From: Paragonimus westermani
Lineage: Eukaryota > Platyhelminthes > Trematoda > Plagiorchiida > Troglotrematidae
DNA length: 64,000 nucleotides
NCBI GenBank assembly: GCA_008508345.1
Contig: QNGE01000104.1
Coordinates: 87,687 to 151,686, forward strand
Direction: 5' to 3'
Below the pieces are notes generated by a model. The model had not been told where the DNA came from, did not search any database, and saw only the letters and a program-made list of their open reading frames with translations. The position numbers and the translations under genes are program-made. The first letter of the stretch is position 1, and each line of letters opens with the position of its first letter. This document shows, one piece after another, positions 49,779 to 62,117 of the stretch.

Positions 49779-51149
49779 TTAACTACATTGGCAGGCCACT
49801 GATCCGGTGTGTTTAACATCAGAGTAGACGGAACGTCTAAGTGATTCTCTCTTGCTGGCGTAATGCTCTGCTGCACTGCGCGGCTCTGAAAGCTCTTTGA
49901 GCGGTGTTCTCATACGGGAAGTCTCTGTTAGGTCACTTTGAGAGGCTTGGCACACGTTTATTTGGTGCGCACCGTCGACCACGTAAGAGGGGACAACAAG
50001 TTCAACCCACCTGAGTTCATCCACAAATTCTCTACCGAGAGAGTCATCGGAACCAAGCTGCTCAACACGGTGCAATATCATCAAAAACGGGTTGTTTATT
50101 AGTTTTACCCACTCCGGCCTCAATTCGGTTGGATTACTGGCCGAATGTAGGAGCCGAAGACCATTTTGCCTTCCCAGGAATTTCAGCTGCCACCGTGTTT
50201 TTCCGCTGGTCTGTCTTAGATGCATGCCGCCACACATGGTTGAAACAAGAAACACGGTGCGAAGTAGATGTCATTTTATCCAGTCGTGAAATCAATCTCG
50301 CGCAGCGGATGTTCGCTCACCCTAACGATTCATCTCTGATTCCAACATTCAAGGTATATCCGCTTGCGCTGTTCCGTGTGTCGTTCAAACTATTTGGAGC
50401 TTTCACACGAATTGCTGCACCCGATTTTGAATGGCGCTGAGAGTGCTATTGCATCGCTTGATTGCTAAATTTGTTAGAAGCTTTATCAGGGAGGATTTTG
50501 ATGTCCCAGCTTGGAAACCACCGTTTCCACACAATTCCCTGCTAATTCTGCGGCTTAGCCCAGTATACGCACTCACACCCTTTTGCCGGCAACATGTTCA
50601 TTGTGTTATTTACTTTGTCCAGTTTGTCGAGCGTCACAGGAAACGAATCTTTTCCGCCCTGTTTGATCTATCCACTAAACCTGTGAGGTAACTTCAGACA
50701 ACCATTTTCGGAAGTTAATCTTTTGACAGTCCATGTGCATGAAACGTAAGGTTACCGTCGATAGTGACAACCATAACTGTTTTGCGAAGGTGTTAGCTTA
50801 ACGACATTGTTAAGCCTTCGAACAAACCTTGTTTTAAATTCAGTGGCTGTTGCCAGTCTAAGGGTTGCTTGAATCAGCTTAGTCATGGCAGTGTACCAAC
50901 CTCGTGCATTTCTCTTCTCCCCCCTTGACCGCCGTTGTTGGTTTCAAACTAATTTTGATTAGAACACATGTCTCCAAACAATGACGGCGATATACGGTTT
51001 GGTTCCAATCCTATCACATTTCGCAGATGCGATTCTTGTGTAACCACAGTCCGTGTGCCCCCCAGGGATGACGTGTTGAACTGTTGGTGAACGAAATTAG
51101 AACACCTCTTCGCCTGTCAGTTACATGTTCGACCCTTGCAACATTCGAC
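49779..51149. other. Possible downstream part of the BEL/Pao remnant, unassigned
   Basis: Long frames overlap on both strands (49779-50255 minus, 158 codons; 50129-50691 plus). The minus one lies where the end of a BEL/Pao pol would be, but its residues give no match I can defend. Confidence 0.3.
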
Positions 51150-53545
51150 GATGTAAGTTAACCCATTGCCGAGTGTGGAACTCGTTGGTTATCCGAGACT
51201 TTTCATGGTATACTTTTGCAATATTCAAAAGTGAACATCAATACGATGCTTTCCTGATTCCATTGTCTAAGGCATACTCCGATTTCTTGCTCCGCTCCTC
51301 AGAAGTCAGCTCCCTTGTCGCCGTAGATAAGCGCTGGACATCCACGTTGCGATACAAACTGAGAGAAGACATTAAAAGTAGTCAGTCTCTAGTGTATAGA
51401 CAACTTTGACATGCACGGGTCTCATCGTCAAGCGAGTGAAAATGAAACCACAACCTTTCTCTGCTCCACGGTCGCGTTTTTTCAGTAATCGACTGGAGCC
51501 ATAAACACCGACAGGCGGTCCTGGGGAAGACGATCTTTCGGCACCTGAACCATAGTTTGTCTACCAGGTAGGGAGTGCCAGCGTCTACGATGGGAGCAAT
51601 TACTCACTACACGACGTACAGCAACCTACTCTTGAGGGATCCAGTAGCACGGTGGAAGCCCCAAAAGAGCTTGGAATGTACCGAAGTGTCCAACTGTCTT
51701 ATGACATTAGGATATTAACGGGCCCGTAACGAAATGCCTGCCGGGTAGTACGACGGGTTGCTTAATTTCGGGGGACACTAGTGTCTAGCCCAGTTGCCCT
51801 CCAACTCGCAACAATCCATAAAAAATGAATAGGATCACCGACCCCAGCAGAGTAGAATCTGAATTCAGCTAACGGATAGCCTGACGTAGACTACCGTAGT
51901 TGAAACGGCAGAGTTCTGTATGGAAGTACTGACACCGAACGGGTCTCAATATACGCACTTCAGCGTTATTAACTGCCTTGACTGGGAAACTGTCTTCCGA
52001 CTTAGTAAGATGATTGTGTCTGCCATAGGAAAGATTTATGCACACACAAGGTCAGTGTAACCAGGCAATTCTCCGGGGCAACTTACCCCACGATACATAC
52101 AGCGGAAAGCAGCCAAACCAACTGGCACTCCCTAGGTTGGTGAACATTATTTGCTGCTTCGGTCGTGGATATGTTAGCCTACCAGAAAAGTATTTAATAT
52201 GTGTCGTTCGTGCAGCTTGATCTTTCCACAAGAATTCCGGGCTGTTGAACGTCTGCCGTTTCTTTGGCCTTTCGGGTGTATACCCCGTTATGTTAAGTTC
52301 GCAGGATCACGTCTGGCGCCCACTTAACGCCAGCCGCCCGGACTAGATAGGTCGTGTATAGAGGACAATCGGTTATCGCCAAACGCTCCAAACCGGTTAG
52401 AGTTATTGTTATTAGGTTGAATAACAACTGTTGAGCCCGTCTATAACGTCACGGATTCAACTTCCATCAGTGGCTCACCTCTCACGTAGTTTGTCAGATT
52501 GGCAGCAAGGAAAGCCGCTGTCAACTCCATACGAGGTACACTGATAAGACACATGAGAGCTACTCTTGACTATCCAAGCACCAGGGAGCGGTAGGTAGAT
52601 CAACCTATATCCACTATTCTAACGTATAGAGCTGCTCCACAGTCTGTTTCTGACCCATCTGGGAAGCCGCCTAACTCCATTTGATATTGCCCCTTCAAAG
52701 CTTGTGGTTTAGAACACAACGGGGAGCTCTTAATTCATCCCACCTACCTATGCCGCGCAGCCATTTCTTCTGCGCAATAAGCTCTTCCGAGGTAGTTCTT
52801 CGTCCTAGTCAGTCTGCCTCCAACATAATTCTTGCGGAAGGCTCCTGGCGGTTAGTAAGACTGGAGCGACGAAGTCGAGAGGGTAGAACAGGGAAGCCAA
52901 GTGGGACAAAGTAGTCCGCCCAGTAGGTTTACCTTGCCAGTCACACTTTAAAACATACAGTACTACTCTGTCTACCCGAAACAACGCCAAGGGCAACCGC
53001 TTGCATATCTTTTGCATTCGACACGCTTATCAAGCAGTCAACCACATAAAAGGCCTTTTGCAGCATCTACGTTGTAAAATGGCCACGGAAATCAAGGTTA
53101 TCTTCTACTACAAGCTTCAGAGCAAGGCTTGCACAGCTTGGTGAAGAAGGAGCCTCAAAGTGGTGCACTGTCGTTCTGTATGCCCTAGAGCTTTGAAGGA
53201 AGTTACAATTAGACCACCATATGAAACTTGGACCATCTCGAGCATCAGGAGGCATATTGACCGGGTGAAACAGCTTCGGTATCAGCTACAAACGCTTATG
53301 AATTTTCACGAAGCCGAAGAAGCAAACCACACAAGTTGTTCACCAAGCCTGGTCCGGTAAGCAGTTGAGAGTTCGAAGAGAGACCCCCGTAGTTGGCAGC
53401 GCAATAAAAAATACTGTAGCTTTGGTAGAATTCTCAGACTTCATTGTCAGCTGGTCCTGGTTGACTACCACGTGCTACAGGTCTGTAGACTTGAACACTG
53501 GATGGCGCGGCAGGTAGCGAAATGTAAATCACCTCTTCTCTCCCT
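51150..53545 (-). mobile_element. BEL/Pao retrotransposon pol remnant (RT, RNase H linker, integrase)
   Basis: On the minus strand, from high to low coordinate, the pieces are as follows. RYLPRHPVFKSTDL and MPPDARDGPSFIWWSN lead into TVHHFEAPSSPSCASLALK (RT core). Then comes FYVVDCLISVSNAKDM, the catalytic box, followed by LSHLASLFYPLDFVAPVLL and QELCWRQTD, the signature BEL/Pao RT-RNase H connection. After a degraded RNase H region there is integrase: YWIPQE, VRRVVSNCSHRRRWHSLPG, CGFIFTRLTMRPVHVKVVYT and RGCPALIYGDKGADF. The YVDD box reads YVVD and the integrase DNGTNF-type motif reads DKGADF. Stops and frameshifts are frequent. No LTRs were found. Confidence 0.85.
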
Positions 53546-55554
53546 CAGGCCTTGGAAACGGTTCAGCTCACCCACTGGTGATGTTTTCTTCCGCCTTTGA
53601 TACATAAAGCTGATAGACTACCTTGTCATCCAAAAGACACTGTAAATTTGCGGGGTCTGTGATAGGCTAGTCCCCTGCTGTTTGAAGAACGTGGCTGGTC
53701 ATTCCTCCAATTTTAGGTTACATGGTAGTGACCACCAAGTGATGTGAAAAAAATTCTCATATACTCAAGGACACCGTGATCTTTCGCAGACAGTGCACGA
53801 ACTTCCACGAACAAGATAAGCAACGCGTAGCGACAAACGAATTATCCCAAACATTCAGAACAAACTATCGGGGTGAATAATTGGACAACCTTATCAGATT
53901 CGATCGACTGATCGTCTCCGGGACATGGATTACAATTTGGTACCGAACAGGCTAAAGACTAACTAATAATCACATAATGAAACATTCATACCTAAAAAAA
54001 TTCTTTCAAGCAGTCAGCAGGTTTAAAGACAATGGGAGCGATCCAAGCTCCGGAAGAGAGCGATGCAAGCGCCATAAAGCAAAGTACAATGACCGACAAC
54101 TGTCTGTTCGCAAAACTAACAAACTGGCTCGATAAAACAGAAACGTCTAGGTCAAGGTCCGCCTAACAATCAGAAACAGGGGAGGTTGAATGTACGGCAA
54201 TAAACGCTTGAAGTGATGGGGTTTGGTCGAATTTTTACGTAATATCACCTCAAAAGTGTATACACAAAGCTCCTCGCCACCCTAGTTGTATACACTCACC
54301 GGTGATCAACGAGAGATGACCTAATAGCGAAGGCACTACTCGGCTTAAACGACCACGTCACAATAACTTCTGACTTCCTCCGTAGTGCTGGACGTATTGC
54401 CATGGCAAGCGCTCCCAAAAGAAACTTCCGATAAATTTAAGGTGGATGAGCTGGATGCATACCCTGCTGGTGACTTATAAGATCACTTTAGTCCATCACT
54501 GTACTTTGGTGAAATGTGTGACTATTTTACCAGTGTCCTTCGCAGATCCATAGACTAGTCAACATCATTCTCCTCCGCGGCCAGTGGAAAACCGCGACAG
54601 CTATTTTGATCCCGAACGGCGAGGGGGGTTTACGTTAGACGACTAGCGTAGTCTGGGTTGAAACAGTCGGGCAGTCTAGATGACCACCATCTCTGTGTGC
54701 ACTTACAAAATAAATGCACCGAAACCTATAGTTCGAATGTCTATCTATTCTGCGTATCTGAGATCCTCAGAGTGTTATTCCATGACCCATCATACAAACA
54801 TCTATCACCACAAACTCCCTTCTGCAGCCAGCAACACAACTTCCTTGGTGGTCGCTGACAGTGGACCTCTGCTGCCACTCGTAAAGAAGGGTTTAGAACA
54901 ATTTACCGTGACTTTTCCCAGGCTCCTGACCTGGTGAATAATTCTGGTTTATTCGGAGGGCTCCATCGTTGTGTTGTCAGCAGAAGTCTTCTGCGCCGAC
55001 TCATATTCAGGCCTTTCCCATTCTGTGCGAGTGGATTCCTCCCTACCTCTCACCAGACGCAGCTCCAGTGGAGTCATCCAGGGCTTCATCTTCTGACCAT
55101 TACTTTCCTCCGGCTTCATCAGTGACCTGCGATCCAAAGTATCATCCCCCTTAGTACTGTGTGCTGATGAGGCCAAAGTTTGGCGCGTTACCCCTAAGAG
55201 CTCTGTCGTAAAAGCCCTACAAACCGATGCCTGCGCCATTTACCAGTGGTCAGAAATGAACCTCATCGAGTCCAGTATCGGATGGTGCAAATTTATGCAT
55301 ACCACATGTAAGCATACCTTCCTCTACTCTCTCAGCGGAATACTGTCTCGTTATGAACGGCGAAACAGACACTAGCAATGTTGTGTCGCACACTGTTGAA
55401 GTATCTGCATGCCTGAGTGTTTGATGATATTTGTGTTAATAGAATGTTGGTGGCCACGTCCACTGATCTATTTATTCCTTCTCATTGATTCGTCTTCTTA
55501 CGTTGGAATTCTTTATACCGATTACGAGCTTTTCGTACAATCTCGCACTACCGC
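53546..55554. other. Probable 5' part of the BEL/Pao remnant, domains not recognised
   Basis: The gag-protease part of the BEL element is expected here on the minus strand. Frames such as 54949-55239 (-) are open, but no zinc knuckle or protease motif could be confirmed. Confidence 0.3.
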
Positions 55555-56060
55555 TCAAGTTACGCGCGTGACAAATCATTTCTCAAATGAATGTGGATAT
55601 TGATGTATTGTTGAATCTTGATACTGTTTGCTTGTAAAACTTGTTTTTGCATAGTTTTCCTTCTTTACTTTCCCTTGCCGGACCTTTGTTTATATGTGCC
55701 CTGGTTTCATTTTTGCCTGGCCGCTTCGCCATTACGTGACTGTAGTATTTGGTCATATTTACGAGAGCCGTTAGTCTCGGAACTTGTATATTTGGTGGAT
55801 TCTGTATCAAGGTTTGTTGTTGTCTTCCACTATTTGGTTCATCGTATTGTTTTTAACCATTAGAACCTTATTAATGAGAAACTCGCCAATGCGACCGTCT
55901 TCCTTTTGGATCCGAATCGGTTGCTCTACGGGCTCAGAATTTATAGACGCTCGTTACGTACAGACGCGACTATCGTGGATCCAGCATATAGATAGACGTT
56001 GCGAGAAGACTAAGCGTTGCTCGAACAACCACTGGTCGTCCGGGATTAAGACACACCCCA
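55555..56060 (+). repeat. Dispersed repeat R2, copy b
   Basis: This is the direct counterpart of 43840-44560; see that entry for shared blocks. It ends about 100 bp before a CR1-like LINE 3' fragment. Confidence 0.65.
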
Positions 56061-56175
56061 TGGAGCTCTCCGTATACGGAAGCAAACACCGAGGTAGATA
56101 ATAGCGCCTTAGAATATCCAGGGCGCTTATGTGAAAAACTCTACCAGTCATGCTTAAGAAACTTTTACAACAGTT

Positions 56176-56605
56176 TTGTTTGTCCCCACACGCTTAAAAA
56201 AGTACAAACGTATGTTGAAAACTGCTCAGAGAAGTACGACGAAAGCAGTTCATGGGCTGAGTGTGAAACCCTGCCCTGAGCAGCTTCACGAACTAATCAT
56301 ATCCCTCCTGGAATATCGTAGACAGAGGGGCAACCTGATGCTGACATTCATGATTCGGAGTATCCCGAACCATCTATGCAGATCCACGTTTACTCCTGCA
56401 GATACCAGTTCACTTAAGAGGTACTCTCTGAAAGTAAAGTCAGTACGGCAGACTTGGGCTTAGCCACGACGTCTCCTCGGTTCGGAGCTGAAAAGTCCGG
56501 AACCATCTGCCAGAACCGACCGTAGGCGCTGCGACAGTGGCTGCGTTTAAAATTCGTCTGAATTGCCGTCTCAGTACTTAGTTCTTGCCTAGCATGCTAT
56601 TTTGC
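56176..56605 (+). mobile_element. CR1-like LINE, 3' terminal fragment
   Basis: The frame reads TTKAVHGLS, then LEYRRQRGNLMLTFMIRS and NHLCRSTFTPADTSSLKRYS. After a frameshift it reads NHLPEPTVGAATVAAFKIRLN. This is the C-terminal end of the reverse transcriptase ORF in CR1/Jockey-type LINEs, whose family pattern is LEYRRLRGDLI..Y.I...P......F and W..LP..VV.A.S...FK..L. Only the 3' tail is present, as expected for a 5'-truncated insertion. Confidence 0.8.
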
Positions 56606-56719
56606 GCATAGACATATCAGTGTGGTTCACTGTCATCCGGCTCACAATTAGTTATTTGTAAACACCCACATATGTACTGCATGGGTCCTGCTCAACTTTG
56701 GTGAAAAATACCTGTGGCC

Positions 56720-59420
56720 TGTATTATAGATGTCGGCAGCAACAGCAGCAACAGCGGGCAAGCCACTATCGGATACACCGCCGACTCCGTCAACAGCAGT
56801 GTCTCGCCGCGCACTCTGGATCGTTCATTGAAACGGAACCTGTGGAAGTACATTCAAGCGAACACAGAAAGCCTGCGCAACAATCTACCAGATTTGCGTA
56901 GCCTGTGTGCTGGTAGCTACCACGCCGTCGTGGCTCTCCTCACACATGAGAGGTACAAAAATCTCAATACAAGTTCCAAGCTTCTTAGGCTGCGATCATG
57001 AAATATGTCGGACACATGGAGTTGCTGTCTGCCTACACGGAAACCTCACTACTGATTTCTTCTTGGGTGTCCCACTTCCGGGCCCACCAGGTTAACCCCG
57101 GTGTGCTTTCAAAACCTACAGCGGCACCATCTGCATAACCGGAGCCACTTAGCGTCCCTCGGGTGCAACTCTAGCAAATGACACCCTGGAGTGTATGGGC
57201 ACAAGGAACTTCAAAATCCCGCAGATTATCTTTGGAATTTTAGGTTCGTCAGACGGCTCAGCACCATGGACAAGGTTTCTCAACGCACCTTTGGATCTAG
57301 GCCTCACTGAGCAAATCTTGAACCCAACTGGATTGCGTCACGGTGGCCCGCCTTCACGACTAGACTTCGTACCGTCAAAAGAGCCGACCATGGTTGGAAA
57401 TTTCACCTGGATCTCTCTCTCGAGTATAGGCGACCACGTCACTGCATTGTTCGTAACGTCATTGGGTTAAAAACTCCCCGGATTCGTGGTACGTGTCCAA
57501 CTGAACAAACTTCACCATCAGGAAGTTACTGAGTGGAACGGCGAGCGAAAATAAATATATTGTGTATGTAGATGCACACTGGACGTTAGGTAAAGCGCTT
57601 TATAGCAATCATTCGAGTCGTATGTGCCCCTCAGGCTACCCTGACTAACGGAAGTTAAAAACTGACTGATATGAAGCACCCGCAAACTTATGGTCTTGAA
57701 ACGCAAGATGTGAGACCGCTTCAGTCATAATGCGTTGAACGGGCTAGCATTCATTATGACGCGGTGCGCAACAAGTAAAGTGCAGCGGTCAGGCGTGGTC
57801 GCGCTGGGTTTTGGAGTGACCCGGCGATGCGCTCGAACGAAACCACTAAATCGTTTTACACCTACCTGTACAGCGTATCGAAGTCAAAACCAGAAGAACC
57901 AGGTATTTCTACTAAGAATGGCCAGCATTCGGTGGTAGGCATGACTCGTCCCAACTGTCACGAGTATCGAAGTTCAATTCCCAGAACCCCCTAGAAAACT
58001 ACTAAATATTCCAGCTGGTGTGTACAGTGAGATTAGGTTGTTAAAAACTCACGTCCGTTGGCCCCGACAACATCCCATTGAAGTTTCGCAAGCAGTGTGT
58101 TGATTGTCTAGCAGTCCCGCTCACTCCCTCTTCAACTGCTCTTTAACGCAACGTATGGTCCTCACGGGACGGAAACATTGCCACGTAGCATCCACTCACA
58201 AGGGAGGGGCCGCGGCAACGTTGCTCACTATAATCCAATTGCAATGCTTTCGAAGTTTTAGAGAGCCTAGTGAACGACTATATTTGACACCCCTTGTAGG
58301 TTGATAATCTCTTCGCCCATGAGCAACAGGGGCTACATCAATGCCGCTCGCGTACCATTAATTTACCATCTGCCTACGATTTCCGGACAGAAGCAGCCGA
58401 CTCCGAGCGGGACATAGACATTGTATCTCTTGTTCTCGCAAACACGTTTGATAGGGTCAGTCACCAAGTCTTCCTAGCTAAGGCTGTCCGGTAAAATTAC
58501 TGGCCGCCTGGAGGACCACCTATTACATAGATCACAGCACCACAGAATATGGAGGATACTCCGACGTTTTCCCGGCGACCAGGGGGGTGCTAAAGGGCTT
58601 AATACTTGGCAGCTTACTCTTTCTTATTTTCACAAACCACGCTACACTCATCATACACTGACAGTGGTTGATATTCACAGATGATGTGAAAATCTGATCT
58701 CATACTTGTCTAACACAGTGGAGAGTCACTTCTGCCGGACCTGATTGGTTGGCGGAAAACCGGCTGACATCCAATCGCAACAAGCATACGGTTCTTCACG
58801 CTCACTGAAGCACTAAAATAAAGTACTACATGGCCGGTGCCCCTCTTCCATCCGTATCACAACAACGTGATCTCGGAACAGTGACACACTAAGACTTAGG
58901 AGGTTCCCGCAGCCCATTCTATGTTGGCACGCAAGAATAATGGCATACTACGCTTATCCGGAAGGGACCTGGACAGCCTGCCTGAGACCTACTCTCTATC
59001 CCCTTTACAGCGTGGTAAGGCCTCGACTAGAGCTGAAAGCGCAAGCCCATTCACCATATCTACTGCAGGTTATCAGGCTTCTCGGCAAAAAAGAGTTGTG
59101 GGACTGAGAAGTCTGTCTTATATCGTGAAACTGAGGCAGCTGAATATGCTCGTCCTTGAGCGTCGTCATCTTCAGGGGAACATGTCTATTTCCCACAAGA
59201 TTCTCCCTAACCCACTTCATCCTTGCACTGGTCTGTTGCAAACCGACGGTAAGATTGGCTCCAGGGAAGACTCCCTTAAACCTAACGGAGAACGCAATGA
59301 CCGGGGATAAATCTTTTCCTGCGAAGCCTCCTAGTTTCTGGGATTGTCTACTAGAGAAGACCGGTGGGACGGATTCCATAGAATCAATCAAACTTTGATT
59401 CCGCACGCACCACACTAAGG
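56720..59420 (+). mobile_element. CR1-like LINE, decayed copy from endonuclease to 3' end
   Basis: The endonuclease start reads YIQANTESLRNNLPDLRSLC (56850-56910), followed by FLGCDHEICRTHGVAVCLHG. The end of the endonuclease domain is at 57255-57450 (FLNAPLDLGLTEQ, PSRLDFVPSKEPTMVGN, SIGDHVTALF). Reverse transcriptase follows: LAVPLTPLFNCSLTQ (58100-58150), ANTFDRVSHQVFLAK (about 58440), LKGLILGSLLFLIFTNHA (about 58590-58640) and FTDDVKI, the FADD catalytic box with Ala read as Thr. The C-terminal tail LERRHLQGNMSISHKIL to TGGTDSIESIKL ends near 59398. Multiple frameshifts and stops show the copy is dead. It lies in the same orientation as the fragment just upstream. Confidence 0.85.
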
Positions 59421-60480
59421 TACAATCCTCAACCGATCAGCGCCCTTACCGTCTGCAATACACTGTCAGGGGCAAATGAAGAGCAGACATCTTTCATAGA
59501 TCAGAATGAGTAACAATGTACACGCCCCCCATTTCAGCATGCCGACAAGTTTGTTCCACTTCTTTTTATTTGCACTACTTCCTTTCCCAGGCAAACTGGA
59601 ATGGAAAGTGCATTGTGCATTCTGTGTTTTCTGTGACTGCTGTGGGAATGCTGTCAGCCTGCTGAGGGCCATCTTAGCTGTCATCTCTTTCAACAGGCTT
59701 TAGTTATCTTTTTATCACTATTTTTGTTATCGTCACTCCCCCCAATATACATACATACGTCCTGGATATTAGGCAACCCATCTGTACGCCCCTTATCTCA
59801 TAGCACTGTTTCATGCCTTGTCTCTTTTAGGATCAACAATGCAATTCCGACTGTCCGGCACTATGGCCTCTGCATACCACCCACAACGGCCCTATCTACT
59901 TGTTGCTGTCTCCGTTAAAGTTCCGACTGCCATTCACACTTCTTGTTTGGAACTTTCGTAGTGCCTAAACGTTTGTCCCAACGAGTAGGGACACCGCGAA
60001 TTATCCCGCGCACTCAAACGTACGGCTCATGCCGCACGCTCACCTATCGTTCCGCTGTGTTGTCTTTTCGTCTTGGCATTCTGTTCTTCTCATATCGACT
60101 TCACTTTTCTACAATATACTCCTTATTTGTTCACTGAGATGTTCCCAATCGGTCCTCTAGGTTCGATTGGTCTTACATAACATCGGCAATCAACTGTGTA
60201 CGCATCCCCCTCAGAAAAATCGGGATTCAGGTAACCGACAAGTCAACAACCTTTCGGATGTGCAAGCAGTTTACTGAACCTATTGAACCTATATGGGCTT
60301 AGTTGTAGATATGCACATATTCTCCAATCCGATCCTCCGGCACATTTAAGAGAAATTTGGGAGTTTCACTCTCCTTTTGATGTATTGGTTCCCTTTCCGA
60401 GAAGACGGAGCCATTAAAACCCGTCGCCTCTTATTTCTGTCCACCACCTACTGAATCCATTAAACCACTAAACAATGTAT
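59421..60480. other. LINE 3' flank and gamma-tubulin upstream region
   Basis: Pyrimidine-rich sequence without recognised coding content. Part may be LINE 3' UTR. The promoter-like CCAAT pair lies at its right end. Confidence 0.45.
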
Positions 60481-60490
60481 AAACTTGAAG

Positions 60491-60521
60491 CCAATCAAAA
60501 GGCAGTAAATTGACAGCCAAT
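60491..60521 (+). promoter_or_regulatory. Paired CCAAT boxes upstream of gamma-tubulin
   Basis: CCAAT occurs at 60491-60495 (AGCCAATCA) and 60517-60521 (AGCCAATAG), both on the + strand and 26 bp apart, 42 to 72 bp before the ATG. Closely spaced NF-Y sites of this kind are typical of TATA-less cell-cycle promoters. Binding here is inferred. Confidence 0.55.
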
Positions 60522-60562
60522 AGAAGGGTCAGTCTTTCCTTGTGTGGATTGTCATGTAAACT

Positions 60563-60611
60563 ATGCCTCGTGATATAATCACTCTGCAGTTAGGGCAATG
60601 TGGAAATCAAA
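60563..60611 (+). CDS. TUBG: Gamma-tubulin, first coding exon
   Basis: ATG opens a frame reading MPRDIITLQLGQCGNQ plus one base, followed by the donor GTAAGT at 60612. Gamma-tubulins begin MPREIITLQLGQCGNQIG, so 15 of 16 residues agree, with a conservative Asp for Glu at position 4. The leftover A would begin the Ile codon, which fits the family. Alpha- and beta-tubulins start differently (MRE...). Gamma-tubulin nucleates microtubules within the gamma-tubulin ring complex at centrosomes. The LQLGQCGNQ loop contacts GTP. The next exon was not found in the remaining 3.4 kb, so the gene is cut by the window end. Confidence 0.87.
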
Positions 60612-62117
60612 GTAAGTTATTCGATTCAGTTCATGTAAGCTCCCACAAATATTACTGACCAATAATTCCAAAGATAAACTCACACCCTTCTAGTCAAGCT
60701 ACCCATGAAGATAAGCCTATTTGTTATAGGTTACCGGCCATTTTGTGACGTCGATTTACTGTTTTCCATAGCTCACGTACTACATTTTATTCCTGTTAAG
60801 CGTTATGCAGTTTCTTAAATGCATTGCTTTTTTGATCTTTATGTGGCACAACAAGTTGCTTAGACGTCAAGTGAGACACAACCGCACACGAATCCAAGTC
60901 GACCCCGAGTAAAAATCGGATAATTCTGTCGGGTGTCCTGCTTTTCACAGTGAATGTTTCGTAGGTCGTTCGAGTTTCGTTCTCAGTGATAGTTTTTCTG
61001 CAATGGCAGAACGTTGCTTTCAAGTTAAACATCACTCGGCTAACCGCCTAGGTGGTTAACATCAACCAAGCTTTATGCGACCAGCACCCTTCAATTAAAT
61101 GCGACGAAGTTGGTGAGTCCCGTTGCTTGTGGAGTAGTAAGCTGTCATGACAAACGTAACTGGCATCCACCAGCTACCTGAACTGGAATTGTATGTAAAT
61201 CGGCTTCCAGTGTTTCCAGTTCCCAACACCAACAATGACTCTCCATCTCGTAAGGATTTGCTGGCGAGTATGGAAATTTTAGGCTGTAGATGTAAATGTC
61301 CAGCTAGCGCGTTAGTCACTAGGTGGTAGGTTTTGGTGTGAGTCCGGCCACATCCTAGTGCGTTGAGATGTGGTATGACAGTTAACCAAACACTGCCCAC
61401 GATCAGTAGTCACTGCAGTGGAAAAAGTGCATCAGAAATGTTCTCGTAACTGCTTCTGAAGAACAATTTGGAATCGATATAGCCTCTTGCTAACATTTAA
61501 ATCGTTCGACGAGTGTTAACGCATACTTATACTCATTGGATGGTGAACGGGGTCCGGCTGGGTCAACAATCCTCGTCAGAGGCAGAAAAAAACTCCAACG
61601 GAAAACGCGTGTGTTGTCGATTTTTTTATCTTAACAGTGTTTCACGCTATTGACATAGAGGCAAATGAAACATTCGGTGGCTATCTCGACTGTGGAGCGT
61701 GTGCTCAGATGTGTGTTGGAACTGATCCAACAAAATAAAACCCTGTCAATGATCACTATCGACAATCGGTCGACAGTGGAAAGCCAAATCTCAGCGCGTT
61801 GACCCCGTGTATTATAACCGACCCTGGAAAATGGAGTGTACGGAGAAATATGTCAAGCTAGCAAGGCACGGAACGAGTTGTTTTTTAACCCCGGACCGGA
61901 TGTTACAAAATGGGTAGCTTGACTAAAACAAAAACAGGTTCAAAACCAAAATCATAGAAAATGTACACATGAATGCGATTATCAAAATATTATTCATTAT
62001 AGTCGCTACAGATGAAAGTTTGTGCGACGTTTTAGAAATCATTGACGAAAAACTGACAGAATAACTGGATGAGGGAAATGTTGCAGTGTCAGACAAACGC
62101 ACGGGAACTTGTTCCAG

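Noticed and set aside
55160..55195. CTGATGAGGCC as a possible hammerhead ribozyme core, known from schistosome SINEs
   Set aside because: The required GAAA segment does not follow the second stem, so the core is not formed.
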